The notes beneath the pieces were generated by a model. That model saw nothing but the letters and a program-made list of their open reading frames with translations, was not told where the DNA came from and did not search any database. 64,000 nucleotides of DNA from Aquimarina sp. AU58. GTDB lineage: Bacteria; Bacteroidota; Bacteroidia; Flavobacteriales; Flavobacteriaceae. Position 1 is the first letter of the stretch. Each line of letters starts with the position of its first letter. Below are positions 53,574-63,740 of this stretch, piece by piece. The translations under genes and the position numbers were made by a program. The stretch covers positions 62,001 through 126,000 of the forward strand of contig NZ_OMPD01000006.1 of NCBI RefSeq assembly GCF_900312745.1, in the 5' to 3' direction.

Positions 53574-53837
53574 TTACTGTTTTTTCTTCTTATTGGGATT
53601 TAGAAGAATAGCATATATTTCAATACCAAAACCAATTAAAACAATAGTTGGTGCCAATCGAATTCTTCTAAAATTATAGATGTCCGGATTAAAAACATTA
53701 GGATCATCACTTCCTCCTCCTGCCATGAGAATAAAGCCAAGAGCAATTACTGCTATCCCTATAGCCATAACAATATAGTTTTTCTTTTCAAAAATAAAAT
53801 CAGGTTTTGGCGTATTTTTATTAGATTGTTTTTTCAT
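53574..53837 (-). CDS. DUF3098 membrane protein
   Basis: A protein of 87 residues from MKKQSNKN (53837); two ATGs just upstream in frame (53843, 53852) are possible. Two TM helices (about 22-40 and 63-80). The FxxxNY...GxxxxxxGFxLMxGGGSDDPNxFNPDIYxFRR pattern fits DUF3098, found in Bacteroidota between ftsX and uppP, function unknown. Its start lies inside the end of the preceding gene, which suggests coupled translation. Confidence 0.88.
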   Translation of the reverse strand: MKKQSNKNTPKPDFIFEKKNYIVMAIGIAVIALGFILMAGGGSDDPNVFNPDIYNFRRIRLAPTIVLIGFGIEIYAILLNPNKKKKQ

Positions 53838-54225
53838 GCTCATCGTTATCAATTTCGTTAAATATTACAATATCATCAATTATTAATTTTGATATATGTC
53901 CCATATTTTTATCACGGGTAAATATAGTCCATCTTTCTATACCATACAAAGTAACTTTTTTATTAAGAATATCAGAGCGTAATTCTTCTACAGTTAATTG
54001 ATATTGTAATCCACGATTAATATAGTAGTGGTGTTTATCATTTTTAAGGGTAATTACAATATCAAATCCCGATCCTTCCTGTATGTTGGTTACAATTCCT
54101 TCAATCTTCATAACATCATCGGGTTGCACATTACGTACAGGTCGAAATGTTTGTATTACTGCTACCATAAAGGCAATAAAAAGTACAAAAATGATCGAAA
54201 GATATATTTTAGCAATTTTACCCAT
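53821..54225 (-). CDS. single-pass membrane protein of unknown function
   Basis: A 134-residue protein with one N-terminal TM helix (about 6-26) and a beta-rich extracytoplasmic domain with VMKIEGIVTNIQEGSGFDIVI and ITLKND-like strands reminiscent of an OB or PH-type fold. No family recognised. It lies between ftsX and DUF3098 and overlaps the latter by up to 32 bp, so it is in the same operon. Confidence 0.7.
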   Translation of the reverse strand: MGKIAKIYLSIIFVLFIAFMVAVIQTFRPVRNVQPDDVMKIEGIVTNIQEGSGFDIVITLKNDKHHYYINRGLQYQLTVEELRSDILNKKVTLYGIERWTIFTRDKNMGHISKLIIDDIVIFNEIDNDEHEKTI

Positions 54226-54283
54226 TAATGCATTTAGATTAGTAGTTTTAAGTTAATACGTTTAGCTATTTGTCTTAATTAGA

Positions 54284-55162
54284 TTAATAATATAATTCAT
54301 CAGTTCTTAAATTTAAGAACCGTTGCGTAGCAAAGAATGTGCTGATCCAGGTGATAAGTATACCAATCCCAAAAATACCTGCAAATAAAATAATAAGTAA
54401 GATTTCATCATCAAGCAAGGCCAGTTCTGGGAATGTTTTATTAAGATAATATAATACAATCCCAACACCAATTAAGGCTACAATTGCTCCTATCATCCCT
54501 AATCGCACACTTTTCCATACAAAAGGCTTGCGAATAAATTTTTTTGTAGCACCAACCATTTGCATGGTTTTAATGATAAATCTTTTTGAATACACCGATA
54601 AACGGATAGAACTATTAATAAGCAATACAGCAATAAAAGTAAAAATACCACTAATGAGAAGTACCCAAAAACTTATACGCTTTATATTATCGTTTAATAA
54701 TGAGATCAAAGGTTTATCGTAAATCACTTCATCTACAAAATCTTTTTTGATGATAGAAGCATTTATTTCTTCAATTTTTGCCTGATCTACAAAATCTGCT
54801 TTTAAGTAAACGTCGATAGAATTCTGAAGCGGGTTATACCCAAGAAAATCCATAAAATTCTCTCCGATATCTTTACTGTGTTCCTCGGCAGCTTCATCCT
54901 TAGAAATAAAAGCAGTTGATTTAGTATATTCTGCCAGTGCCAGAGTCTTTTCCAATTGTTTGATTTCAATATCTTTGGCGGTATCTTTTAAATAAATAGT
55001 AAGTGCAATTTTTTCTTTAAAGTGATCAGCGACCTTTTTAGTATTTAATACCAATAAGCCTAATAAGCCCAATAAAAATAATACCAAAGAAATACTAATA
55101 ACAACAGAAAAATAAGAAGAGATTAGTCGTCGTTTTTGATATTTTTCAAAAGATGAGCTCAT
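54284..55162 (-). CDS. ftsX: cell division permease-like protein FtsX
   Basis: A 292-residue FtsX with TM1 at about 21-41, a periplasmic domain (about 45-165) and three more helices (about 170-190, 222-242, 260-282). It sits with the ATPase FtsE at the septum and controls wall hydrolases. ftsE is not adjacent. First gene of the envelope cluster read to 51275. Confidence 0.93.
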   Translation of the reverse strand: MSSSFEKYQKRRLISSYFSVVISISLVLFLLGLLGLLVLNTKKVADHFKEKIALTIYLKDTAKDIEIKQLEKTLALAEYTKSTAFISKDEAAEEHSKDIGENFMDFLGYNPLQNSIDVYLKADFVDQAKIEEINASIIKKDFVDEVIYDKPLISLLNDNIKRISFWVLLISGIFTFIAVLLINSSIRLSVYSKRFIIKTMQMVGATKKFIRKPFVWKSVRLGMIGAIVALIGVGIVLYYLNKTFPELALLDDEILLIILFAGIFGIGILITWISTFFATQRFLNLRTDELYY

Positions 55163-55295
55163 AAATAAATTGATTTGTGCGTAAAAATAATAAAGTTAAG
55201 GAGACTTTTTATTCTAAAACGCACCTCATTTTAGAATAAATTACTCAAGTTAACCCCATTACAGAATGGGATCTGTTTTTATGATATAGTTTGAT

Positions 55296-55303
55296 TACAT
55301 TTG
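55296..55303 (+). promoter_or_regulatory. -7 promoter element upstream of the ketopantoate reductase gene
   Basis: TACATTTG matches TAnnTTTG, 104 bp before the ATG at 55408. The -33 position shows only TCTG, so support is moderate. Confidence 0.4.
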
Positions 55304-55407
55304 AATAACGTATACTTAAAAATAATCTTATATCAGTTGTACTTTGAATTTTATAGCGGTAAATTGAAAGTATAAATGGTGTTACACGGTAAAAATAGAT
55401 TTAAAAT

Positions 55408-56343
55408 ATGCATATAGTCATCATCGGAGTTGGTGGAGTTGGGGGATATTTTGGAGGAAAAATTGCTAATTCTGGTCAAAAAGTAACTTTGGTAGCCAGA
55501 GGAAAACACCTCGAAGCTATTAAAAATAATGGACTGCAAGTTAAAAGTATCAATGGAGATTTTGTAACTCATCCATTTTATGCAACAGATCAGATGGATA
55601 CTGTAGAAAAAGCAGATATAGTACTAATCTGTACCAAATCATGGCAGGTAGCCGAAGCAGCAAAAACAATTCATCCTATTTTAAAAGAAGATACTATTGT
55701 TATTCCATTACAAAATGGAGCCGATAATGCAGAAAAAGTATGTTCTGTAGTAGCTACAAAACATGTTTTAGGAGGATTATGTAAAATCTATAGTAAGATA
55801 GAAAGTCCTGGTATCATTTCTCATTTTGGTCATCAACCCGAAGTTGTTTTTGGAGAATTAGACAAAAGTAAAACAGATCGCCTCGAGGTAGTAAAAGAAG
55901 TATTTGACAAAGCAGGATTTAACAATGCAATTTCTAAAGATATTGAAGTAGATATCTGGAGCAAATTTATGTTTATTACTACCGTTAGTGGTATTGGTGC
56001 ACTTACTCGTGCTACAATCGGAGAGGTATATGAAAATCCAGAAACCTATCATATTTTAGAACAGACAGCTACCGAAATTTATAAAGTAGGTATCGCTAAA
56101 GGGGTTTCGTTACCAGAAGATATCGTATCTCGGATTCTCGCTTTTATCGGTAAACAACCCTATGATTCTACTGCTTCTATGCAACGTGATATTATGGAAG
56201 GCAGACCTTCAGAATTAGATAATTTTAATGGCTTTATCGTAAAACAAGGAGCAAAATTAGATATTTCAACACCTGCAAATACGTTTATATATAGTTGTTT
56301 GTTACCCATGGAGACTAAAGCCAGAATTTCAAAAAATAAATAA
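55408..56343 (+). CDS. ketopantoate reductase family protein (2-dehydropantoate 2-reductase)
   Basis: A 311-residue NADP-dependent reductase with the Rossmann motif GVGGVGGYFGG (7-17), the catalytic Lys region VDIWSKFMFITTVSGIGALTR (two halves, about 189-209) and SMQRDIMEGRPSELD (about 258-272), where Lys, Asn and Glu act in PanE. It may make pantoate for CoA, but the family also includes reductases with other substrates; no panB or panC lies nearby. Confidence 0.88.
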   Translation: MHIVIIGVGGVGGYFGGKIANSGQKVTLVARGKHLEAIKNNGLQVKSINGDFVTHPFYATDQMDTVEKADIVLICTKSWQVAEAAKTIHPILKEDTIVIPLQNGADNAEKVCSVVATKHVLGGLCKIYSKIESPGIISHFGHQPEVVFGELDKSKTDRLEVVKEVFDKAGFNNAISKDIEVDIWSKFMFITTVSGIGALTRATIGEVYENPETYHILEQTATEIYKVGIAKGVSLPEDIVSRILAFIGKQPYDSTASMQRDIMEGRPSELDNFNGFIVKQGAKLDISTPANTFIYSCLLPMETKARISKNK

Positions 56344-56402
56344 AAGACCCCTAATATTATTACATTTCTTCAAATTAGACATAATAATATTAGTATATAC
56401 CA

Positions 56403-56410
56403 TATTTTTG
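56403..56410 (+). promoter_or_regulatory. -7 promoter element of leuS
   Basis: TATTTTTG matches TAnnTTTG, 37 bp before the leuS ATG. No -33 match. Confidence 0.5.
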
Positions 56411-56447
56411 CACTTCTCATAAAAATGGTAATACAGAAATAAACGTA

Positions 56448-59279
56448 ATGAGCTACGATTTTAATACTATTGAAGCCAGGTGGCAAAAATATTGGGCAGA
56501 AAATGGCACCTTTAAAGCTGATAATAACAGTGATAAACCTAAATACTACATATTGGATATGTTTCCTTATCCATCGGGTGCGGGATTACACGTTGGGCAT
56601 CCGCTAGGATATATTGCCAGTGATATCTATGCAAGATATAAACGCCATAAAGGATTTAATGTATTACATCCGCAAGGATATGATTCTTTTGGATTACCAG
56701 CAGAGCAGTATGCAATCCAAACAGGGCAGCATCCTGCAATAACTACAAAAGAAAATATAGCTCGTTATCGTGAGCAATTAGATAAAATAGGTTTCTCTTT
56801 TGACTGGAGTCGCGAAGTAAAAACTAGTGATCCTAATTTTTATAAATGGACGCAATGGATATTTATAGAGCTTTTTAATTCGTGGTATGATAACGATGCA
56901 GATAAAGCAAGAGGGATTGATGATCTTGAAACTATTTTTGCCTCAGAAGGAAACACAAAAGTAAATGCAGTTTGTGATGAAGATATAACACCATTCATTG
57001 CCGGGGATTGGAATAATTTTTCTTCAAAAGAAAAGCAAGAAGTATTATTAAAATACAGGTTAACCTACTTGGCAGAAACCGAAGTAAACTGGTGTCCGCA
57101 ATTAGGAACCGTACTGGCAAATGATGAGATAGTAAACGGAGTTTCTGAGCGAGGAGGATATCCTGTGATTCGTAAAAAGATGACGCAGTGGAGTATGCGA
57201 ATCTCGGCCTACGCAGAACGATTGTTGCAAGGATTAGAAACTATCGATTGGACAGATTCTCTTAAAGAATCACAACGTAACTGGATCGGAAAATCTGTAG
57301 GAGCTAGTGTAACCTTTACTGTAAAAGAACATGATAATGAGATAATCGAAGTGTTTACCACACGTCCTGATACTATTTTTGGTGCTACATTTATGACATT
57401 AGCTCCAGAACATGAATTAGTGGCCAAAATAACAACTCCTGAGCAGAAAGCAGCTATAGAAGCCTATATCGAAGCAACGGCCAAACGTAGCGAACGTGAG
57501 CGTATGGCAGACGTAAAAACGATTAGTGGTGTGTTTACAGGGGCATATGCAGAGCACCCGTTTACCAAAGAACCAGTACCCATCTGGATCGGAGATTATG
57601 TGTTGGCAGGATATGGTACCGGTGCTGTAATGGCGGTACCATGTGGAGACCAGAGAGATTATGATTTTGCGAAATATTTTGCTGCCAAACCGGGTATGCC
57701 GGCTATCACTAATATTTTTGAAGGTGTAGATATCTCTGAAGAAGCGTTTGCCGATAAAGAAAAGACCATCATAGCCAATTCTGATTTCCTTAATGGATTA
57801 AACTATAAGAAAGCAACCAAAACTGCTATTTATGAGTTAGAAAAACTAGGTCAGGGACAAGGGAAAACCAATTATAGATTGCGTGATGCGGTATTTAGCC
57901 GTCAACGATATTGGGGAGAACCGTTTCCGGTATATTATGTAGACGGGATGCCACAGATGATTGATGTTGCACATTTACCGTTGGCGTTACCCGAAGTAGA
58001 AAAGTATTTACCTACAGAAACAGGTGAGCCACCATTAGGTCGTGCCGATGTTTGGGCATGGGACGCAGAGAAGAATAAAGTGGTATCTAATGATCTTATA
58101 AATCACACTAGTGTGTTTCCTTTAGAGTTAAATACGATGCCGGGTTGGGCAGGGAGCTCATGGTACCCGTTTCGATATATGGATGCTGGTAATGATACTG
58201 AATTCGCTTCCGCGGAAGCGATGCAATACTGGCAAAATGTAGATTTGTATATTGGAGGAAACGAACATGCTACCGGTCACTTATTATACTCTCGTTTCTG
58301 GACCAAATTCTTAAAAGACAGAGCATACATTACCGTTGATGAGCCGTTTAAAAAACTAATCAACCAGGGGATGATTTTAGGAACGAGTGCAATAGTATAT
58401 AGGATTAGTGGTTCTAATACGTATGTTTCTAAAGGGTTAAAAGATCAACATGAAACAGAAGAACTTCGTGTGGATGTAAGTTTGATTAATAATTCGGACG
58501 AATTAAATGTGGATGCTTTAAGAAAATGGCAACCACAGTTTAACGATGCTGATTTTAAGTTAGAAGATGAAAAATACATCGTTGGTAGAGAAGTAGAAAA
58601 AATGTCGAAACGATGGTTTAATGTGGTTAATCCAGATGGTATTTGCGAGCAGTATGGAGCAGATAGTTTACGATTGTACGAGATGTTCCTGGGGCCATTA
58701 GAACAGGCAAAACCCTGGAATACTGCCGGGATTACGGGAGTACATTCTTTCCTTAAAAAATTATGGAAATTATATCATGATAGAGAAACGTTTGGTGTAA
58801 CCGATACCGAACCTACCAAAGAGAATTTAAAAACATTGCATAAAACTATCAAAAAGGTAGAAGAAGATATCGAGAATTTCTCGTTTAACACTTCGGTAAG
58901 TACTTTTATGATTGCAGTAAATGAATTAACAGCTCAGAAATGTACTTCTAGGACAGTTCTAGAATCTTTAATCGTGTTAATTTCTCCTTATGCACCCCAT
59001 ATTGCTGAAGAATTATGGCAAAAATTAGGACATGATGAATCTATATCGACAGCTGCATTTCCTGTATTTGAAGAGAAACATCTGGTAGAAAGTACCAAGC
59101 AATACCCTATTTCGTTTAATGGTAAAATGCGTTTTACGATGGAGCTATCATTAGACCTAAGCAAAGATGAGATCGAAGCAGCAGTGATGGCTCATGAAAA
59201 AACACAGGAACAACTTGCCGGTCGAGCGCCTAAAAAGGTAATCGTAGTACCAGGTAAAATTGTAAATGTAGTTGGTTAG
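56448..59279 (+). CDS. leuS: leucyl-tRNA synthetase
   Basis: A 943-residue class I synthetase. The HIGH motif is HVGH (48-51), preceded by [11 protein letters not shown]. The KMSKS motif reads KMSKR (718-722), a change at the last residue. The editing domain (about 230-430) is present with the Thr-rich region and the Asp of [19 protein letters not shown]. The C-terminal anticodon and tRNA-binding parts are complete. It charges tRNA-Leu. No leader peptide or T-box was seen upstream. Confidence 0.97.
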   Translation: MSYDFNTIEARWQKYWAENGTFKADNNSDKPKYYILDMFPYPSGAGLHVGHPLGYIASDIYARYKRHKGFNVLHPQGYDSFGLPAEQYAIQTGQHPAITTKENIARYREQLDKIGFSFDWSREVKTSDPNFYKWTQWIFIELFNSWYDNDADKARGIDDLETIFASEGNTKVNAVCDEDITPFIAGDWNNFSSKEKQEVLLKYRLTYLAETEVNWCPQLGTVLANDEIVNGVSERGGYPVIRKKMTQWSMRISAYAERLLQGLETIDWTDSLKESQRNWIGKSVGASVTFTVKEHDNEIIEVFTTRPDTIFGATFMTLAPEHELVAKITTPEQKAAIEAYIEATAKRSERERMADVKTISGVFTGAYAEHPFTKEPVPIWIGDYVLAGYGTGAVMAVPCGDQRDYDFAKYFAAKPGMPAITNIFEGVDISEEAFADKEKTIIANSDFLNGLNYKKATKTAIYELEKLGQGQGKTNYRLRDAVFSRQRYWGEPFPVYYVDGMPQMIDVAHLPLALPEVEKYLPTETGEPPLGRADVWAWDAEKNKVVSNDLINHTSVFPLELNTMPGWAGSSWYPFRYMDAGNDTEFASAEAMQYWQNVDLYIGGNEHATGHLLYSRFWTKFLKDRAYITVDEPFKKLINQGMILGTSAIVYRISGSNTYVSKGLKDQHETEELRVDVSLINNSDELNVDALRKWQPQFNDADFKLEDEKYIVGREVEKMSKRWFNVVNPDGICEQYGADSLRLYEMFLGPLEQAKPWNTAGITGVHSFLKKLWKLYHDRETFGVTDTEPTKENLKTLHKTIKKVEEDIENFSFNTSVSTFMIAVNELTAQKCTSRTVLESLIVLISPYAPHIAEELWQKLGHDESISTAAFPVFEEKHLVESTKQYPISFNGKMRFTMELSLDLSKDEIEAAVMAHEKTQEQLAGRAPKKVIVVPGKIVNVVG

Positions 59280-59625
59280 CGATTTGATTGTTAGTGTATT
59301 ACTTTGTTAAAATGCTTATAGATTAAAGTGTAATTGTCAACCTCACTTTATATGATGATTTCACCGTTATTTGATGTTAATTTATTGTTTTACTTACTTT
59401 TTATTCAAAAAAATGAGTAATAATACAAAAACAGAAAATATTGATCTGTAAGTAATTTTTGATTTTTGTTATAAAAATTTCAATAAAAATAAAATAAACT
59501 GATGAAAATCTAATTTTTTTAGGAAAAATCAATGATTCTTCAAAATTGTTAAGATTGTATTTTTTGGAGTTTTTTAATTGTGTATTTTGCGAAAAACATA
59601 TATTTTCGGCACAAAAATTAAAGAT
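59280..59625. other. 346-bp intergenic region before ald
   Basis: Very AT-rich and without a convincing ORF on the plus strand; an antisense 163-codon frame (59401-59892) overlaps ald and is Phe-rich shadow. Near 59600 TATTTTGC and TATTTTCG are near matches to a -7 element. Length fits a regulated promoter, perhaps for the Lrp-type regulator nearby. Confidence 0.4.
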
Positions 59626-60741
59626 ATGGTAATTGGTGTTCCCAAAGAAATCAAAAATAACGAGAACAGAGTAGGCGTAACGCCTGCCGGGACTATGGAG
59701 CTTGTTAGACATGGTCATACTGTTTTCATACAGCAGAATGCTGGTCTTCAAAGTGGTTTTGAAGATGAAGAATATATCAAAGCAGGTGCTAAAATTTTGC
59801 CTACTATAGAAGAGGTATATAGTACTGCTGAAATGATTATTAAGGTCAAGGAACCTATTGAACCAGAATATAAATTGATCAAAAAGGATCAATTAGTGTT
59901 TACATACTTTCATTTTGCCTCGGGAGAAGCATTAACGAATGCAATGATTGCAAGTGGTTCGGTTTGCGTTTCGTATGAAACGGTTGAAGATCCAGATCGA
60001 AGTTTACCACTATTAACTCCGATGAGTGAAGTAGCAGGACGTATGTCTATCCAGCAAGGAGCTAAGTTTTTAGAAAAACCATTAAAAGGAAGAGGAGTTC
60101 TTCTAGGTGGTGTTCCTGGTGTTCCACCAGCAAAAGTATTAGTACTTGGTGGAGGTGTAGTAGGAACTCAAGCCGCTAAGATGGCTGCAGGAATGGGAGC
60201 TGATGTAACGATTTTGGATATTAGTATGAAGAGATTACGTTACTTAGATGATGTAATGGCTGCAAATGTTAAGACAGAATATTCTAACGAGTATAATATT
60301 CGTAAGCATATAAAAGATTCTGATTTAATTATCGGAGGAGTATTAATACCAGGTGCAAAAGCACCAAAATTAATCACTCGCGATATGCTTAAAGATATGA
60401 GGCCAGGAACTGTAGTTGTAGATGTGGCGGTAGATCAGGGAGGTTGTTTTGAAACAACAAAACCAACAACGCACCAGGATCCAGTATATATTATTGATGA
60501 TGTTGTACATTATTCTGTAGCAAATATGCCAGGAGCAGTACCATATACGTCAACTTTGGCATTAACTAATGTCACTTTGCCATATGCAGTACAATTGGCA
60601 AATAAAGGCTGGAAAAAAGCTTGTAACGAAAATATACCACTTAAAAAAGGACTCAATGTGATTAACGGTGATGTCGTGTATCCTGCGATATCAGAAGCGT
60701 TTAATCTTCCTTTAAAAGATGTAAATGCATATTTGAATTAA
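59626..60741 (+). CDS. ald: alanine dehydrogenase
   Basis: A 371-residue NAD-dependent enzyme that interconverts alanine and pyruvate plus ammonia. Start MVIGVPKEIKNNENRVG at 59626; the 16-residue extension from 59578 is not conserved. Motifs: the substrate-site IIKVKEP, TYFHFAS with the catalytic His, the Rossmann loop LGGGVVGTQAA (about 174-184) and IDDVVHYSVANMPGAVP. It degrades or forms alanine; Lrp/AsnC regulators often control it and one is coded at 61617. Confidence 0.96.
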   Translation: MVIGVPKEIKNNENRVGVTPAGTMELVRHGHTVFIQQNAGLQSGFEDEEYIKAGAKILPTIEEVYSTAEMIIKVKEPIEPEYKLIKKDQLVFTYFHFASGEALTNAMIASGSVCVSYETVEDPDRSLPLLTPMSEVAGRMSIQQGAKFLEKPLKGRGVLLGGVPGVPPAKVLVLGGGVVGTQAAKMAAGMGADVTILDISMKRLRYLDDVMAANVKTEYSNEYNIRKHIKDSDLIIGGVLIPGAKAPKLITRDMLKDMRPGTVVVDVAVDQGGCFETTKPTTHQDPVYIIDDVVHYSVANMPGAVPYTSTLALTNVTLPYAVQLANKGWKKACNENIPLKKGLNVINGDVVYPAISEAFNLPLKDVNAYLN

Positions 60742-60776
60742 ACTCGATTTATTGGCTAACTCAAGTTTATTTAATC

Positions 60777-60805
60777 AAAAACCTCGTTATTATGGCGAGG
60801 TTTTT
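60777..60805 (+). terminator. terminator of ald
   Basis: AAAAACCTCG pairs with CGAGGTTTTT (10 bp) around a 9-nt loop. Confidence 0.88.
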
Positions 60806-60851
60806 GTATTTTATATTCCAAATTTAATTACAATAAAAAAAGTGAATAGTT

Positions 60852-61544
60852 ATGATGGGGTATTATATTATTGCAGGAGTCATATTTTTGGTGAGTACCT
60901 ATGTGAGCAATAAACTTAAAAGTAAATTCAAAAAGTATTCTAATATCAGCTTACAAAATGGCATGAGCGGTGCAGAAATTGCTACAAAAATGCTACAGGA
61001 TAACGGAATTCGTGATGTGCAAGTGGTTTCTACAGCAGGAATGCTTACAGATCATTATAATCCGTTAAATAAGACAGTAAATTTAAGTGAAGGAGTATAT
61101 AGTCAACGTAATGCCGCTGCTGCCGCAGTTGCTGCTCATGAATGTGGCCACGCTGTACAACATGCCACATCATATAGTTGGTTAACCATGAGATCGAAGA
61201 TTGTACCTGCTGTAGGGATTGCAAGTAAACTCTCTAATTTTGTGATTATGGGAGGGCTTATTCTTTCAGCATCCGGAATGATCTTTGGGAATACTATTTT
61301 CCTGGTTGGGATTATATTATTCGGAGTAACCACATTATTCGCATTTATTACACTTCCTGTAGAATATGATGCTAGTAATAGAGCATTAGCATGGTTAGAA
61401 AATAATAATATGCTTACTGCACAAGAACATGCAGGCGCTAAAGATGCATTAAAATGGGCTGCACGTACTTATGTAGTTGCTGCTTTAGGTTCTTTGGCAA
61501 CCTTGCTGTATTTTATCTCTATCTTTATGGGTAGAAGGGATTAA
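60852..61544 (+). CDS. neutral zinc metallopeptidase (PF04298 type)
   Basis: A 230-residue membrane peptidase with the zinc site HECGH (96-100) in AAHECGHAVQHA. One TM helix at the start (about 4-20), others after the active site (about 118-170 and 205-226). The family (YugP-like) is widespread and of unknown substrate. Starts ATGATG; the second ATG (60855) is equally possible. Confidence 0.9.
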   Translation: MMGYYIIAGVIFLVSTYVSNKLKSKFKKYSNISLQNGMSGAEIATKMLQDNGIRDVQVVSTAGMLTDHYNPLNKTVNLSEGVYSQRNAAAAAVAAHECGHAVQHATSYSWLTMRSKIVPAVGIASKLSNFVIMGGLILSASGMIFGNTIFLVGIILFGVTTLFAFITLPVEYDASNRALAWLENNNMLTAQEHAGAKDALKWAARTYVVAALGSLATLLYFISIFMGRRD

Positions 61545-61616
61545 AAGAGTTTAGATTATATTTTTTGGGATATTCAGATTAGGATGTATAGCCGAGTATA
61601 TTTCTTATTATGCTTC

Positions 61617-62087
61617 CTATATTTTAATTTGTCGATCAATTTGCTGGTCTAATGATATAAAAGTCTCTGTACGGGATACACCTTCTATAGCTTGAATGTT
61701 TTTATTTAATACAACCATTAAATGTTCGTTATCTCTACATAGTATTTTAATAAAAATAGACCAATTTCCTGTAGTGTAATGACATTCGATTACTTCTGGG
61801 ATGTCTCGTAATTGTTTTACGGCTTTTGGGTTACTTACGGCCTTGTCCAGATGCACACCTACAAAAGCCATTGTTTTATATCCCAGTACTTTGGGGTCGA
61901 TAATAAACTTTGATCCTGCAATAAGCCCCGAAGCTTCTAGCTTACGAAGTCTTTGATGGATTGCAGCTCCTGATATTCCTACTTTTCTGGCGATTTCAAG
62001 AATTGGCCTTCGGGCATCTTCCATGAGATTACGTAAAATCTCTTTATCGATACCATCAATTTTTAAGGTATTGTTTTGACCCTTCAT
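61617..62087 (-). CDS. Lrp/AsnC family transcriptional regulator
   Basis: A 156-residue regulator. N-terminal HTH (about 10-60, ILEIARKVGISGAAIHQRLRK) and C-terminal RAM effector domain (about 70-150). Lrp/AsnC members sense amino acids and control their metabolism as octamers. The neighbours ald and the saccharopine dehydrogenase-like gene are plausible targets. It is transcribed in the same direction as the latter, 145 bp downstream. Confidence 0.93.
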   Translation of the reverse strand: MKGQNNTLKIDGIDKEILRNLMEDARRPILEIARKVGISGAAIHQRLRKLEASGLIAGSKFIIDPKVLGYKTMAFVGVHLDKAVSNPKAVKQLRDIPEVIECHYTTGNWSIFIKILCRDNEHLMVVLNKNIQAIEGVSRTETFISLDQQIDRQIKI

Positions 62088-62232
62088 AAGAGTTGAAATT
62101 ACAATTATTAACTAAAAATACAATTAATGGTTTGTAATTGAAATGTAAAAATAGAAATTATTAAAAAATTAAATCAACTAATCATTCAATAGATTTTAGA
62201 TTGAATTAAGAAGTGCTGGTTTTTTAATTTGT

Positions 62233-63603
62233 CTATCCTTTTACACCATCTGGGTTATAACCAAGATAATCGCATTCTCTTTCCTTAAATACAATACCAT
62301 ACTCTTCAAGTTCTTCGAGGATAGGAGTGTACACCTCTTCCTGAATAGGAATCTGTACTCCCGGAGTAGTGATCTGTTTATTCAGAATTCGTAATGTAGC
62401 CATTGCGACTGGCAAACCTACAGTTCTTGCCATTGCCGTGTATGTTTGATCTTTGCCAATACTTACCATAGTAGCATCTATCTGTTTATGTTTGCCATTA
62501 ATCTCATAACCAAACTTATGATACATCACGATCATATCCTTATCTCCTTCATCCAAAGTCCATTTATCCATCAATATTTTCTGAAGAATCTGTGCTGGAG
62601 TAGCATTAGGGATACCTACTTTTTTATCTGGGTTAAAAAGATCAAGCTCCAGAAGTTTATCCCACATAATATCATCTTGATCAATCTTAAGGTAGTGACG
62701 AAGTTTCAACTCTACCGAATCTGAAGGAGAATAGGCAAGAAAACTATTTGTGAAATCGCGATAACTCATGTCTTCCGAATTTGCAAGGGTATAATCATCT
62801 GCAGTCATTCCTAGCTGTACAAAAGTATTCCAGGCTCTAGAAAACCCTACTCTTCTTATAGTTCCTCTATATAGGGTTAAGATGTCATCTAATCCATAAA
62901 TGCTTTGGTATTTTAAAGAATTTCGATTTGCATAGGCTTCAAAACGACCATAATTTTCGACTTCTAAAAACTCAGTTCTTCTAAATAATTTATGATAAGG
63001 AATATATTTATATGTTCCTTCCTGTAGAAACTCTGCAGCACCACCTTGTCCGGCAATAACCACATTACGAGGATTCCAGGTAAATTTATAATTCCATAAG
63101 TTAGTGTCACTCTCGGGAGCGACCAGGCCACCTGTAAAAGACTCGAACAAAATTATTTTACCGCCTTGATTTCTAATCCTGTCTATGACCTGCATTGCAC
63201 TCATATGATCAATGCCGGGGTCTAGACCAATCTCATTCATAAAGACGAGCCCTTTTTCACGAACTTTTGCATCGAGTTCCTGCATTTCTGGACTAACATA
63301 TGATGCAGTAACCATGCATTTACCAAACTGTAAGCAATCTTTAGCTACTTCGATATGAAACCGTGCAGGAAGCATTGATACTACAATATCTGCATTTTGA
63401 ATAGCTTTTTCTCGTGAGTCCTGATCAAAAACATTCAGAAGTACTGCTTCTGTATTGGGATGATCGCTAGCTAGTTTTTTTGCATTTTCAATAGAAATAT
63501 CACCAATAGTGATATATAAATTTTCTGAACTAGATTTATCCTGAAAATATTTAATGAGAACTGCAGTAGATTTACCTGCACCAATAACTAAGATCTTTCG
63601 CAT
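62233..63603 (-). CDS. saccharopine dehydrogenase family protein (Lys9-like)
   Basis: A 456-residue NAD(P)-dependent enzyme. Rossmann motif GAGKSTAVLIKY (8-19), VVSMLPARFHIEVAKDC (about 73-89), and GLDPGIDHMSAMQVIDR (about 127-143) as in saccharopine reductases. In Bacteroidota such genes serve lysine breakdown or synthesis of related diamines. No lysine-ketoglutarate reductase lies in the window. Lrp-type gene downstream on the same strand. Confidence 0.88.
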   Translation of the reverse strand: MRKILVIGAGKSTAVLIKYFQDKSSSENLYITIGDISIENAKKLASDHPNTEAVLLNVFDQDSREKAIQNADIVVSMLPARFHIEVAKDCLQFGKCMVTASYVSPEMQELDAKVREKGLVFMNEIGLDPGIDHMSAMQVIDRIRNQGGKIILFESFTGGLVAPESDTNLWNYKFTWNPRNVVIAGQGGAAEFLQEGTYKYIPYHKLFRRTEFLEVENYGRFEAYANRNSLKYQSIYGLDDILTLYRGTIRRVGFSRAWNTFVQLGMTADDYTLANSEDMSYRDFTNSFLAYSPSDSVELKLRHYLKIDQDDIMWDKLLELDLFNPDKKVGIPNATPAQILQKILMDKWTLDEGDKDMIVMYHKFGYEINGKHKQIDATMVSIGKDQTYTAMARTVGLPVAMATLRILNKQITTPGVQIPIQEEVYTPILEELEEYGIVFKERECDYLGYNPDGVKG

Positions 63604-63740
63604 ACCTTCTGATATTTTGATAACTTTGATACGAATGTAATAAATACCGTAAAGATTAGGTTCTCTATAACTGCGGATTAATTATATTTTTGAAGAATTT
63701 TTGTCTAAAGTTTAAAATTTAATACTTGTTATAGTCAATT

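Noticed and set aside
59401-59892. 163-codon minus-strand ORF over the ald start
   Set aside because: Low-complexity Phe/Ile-rich shadow that overlaps the well-supported ald gene and its leader.
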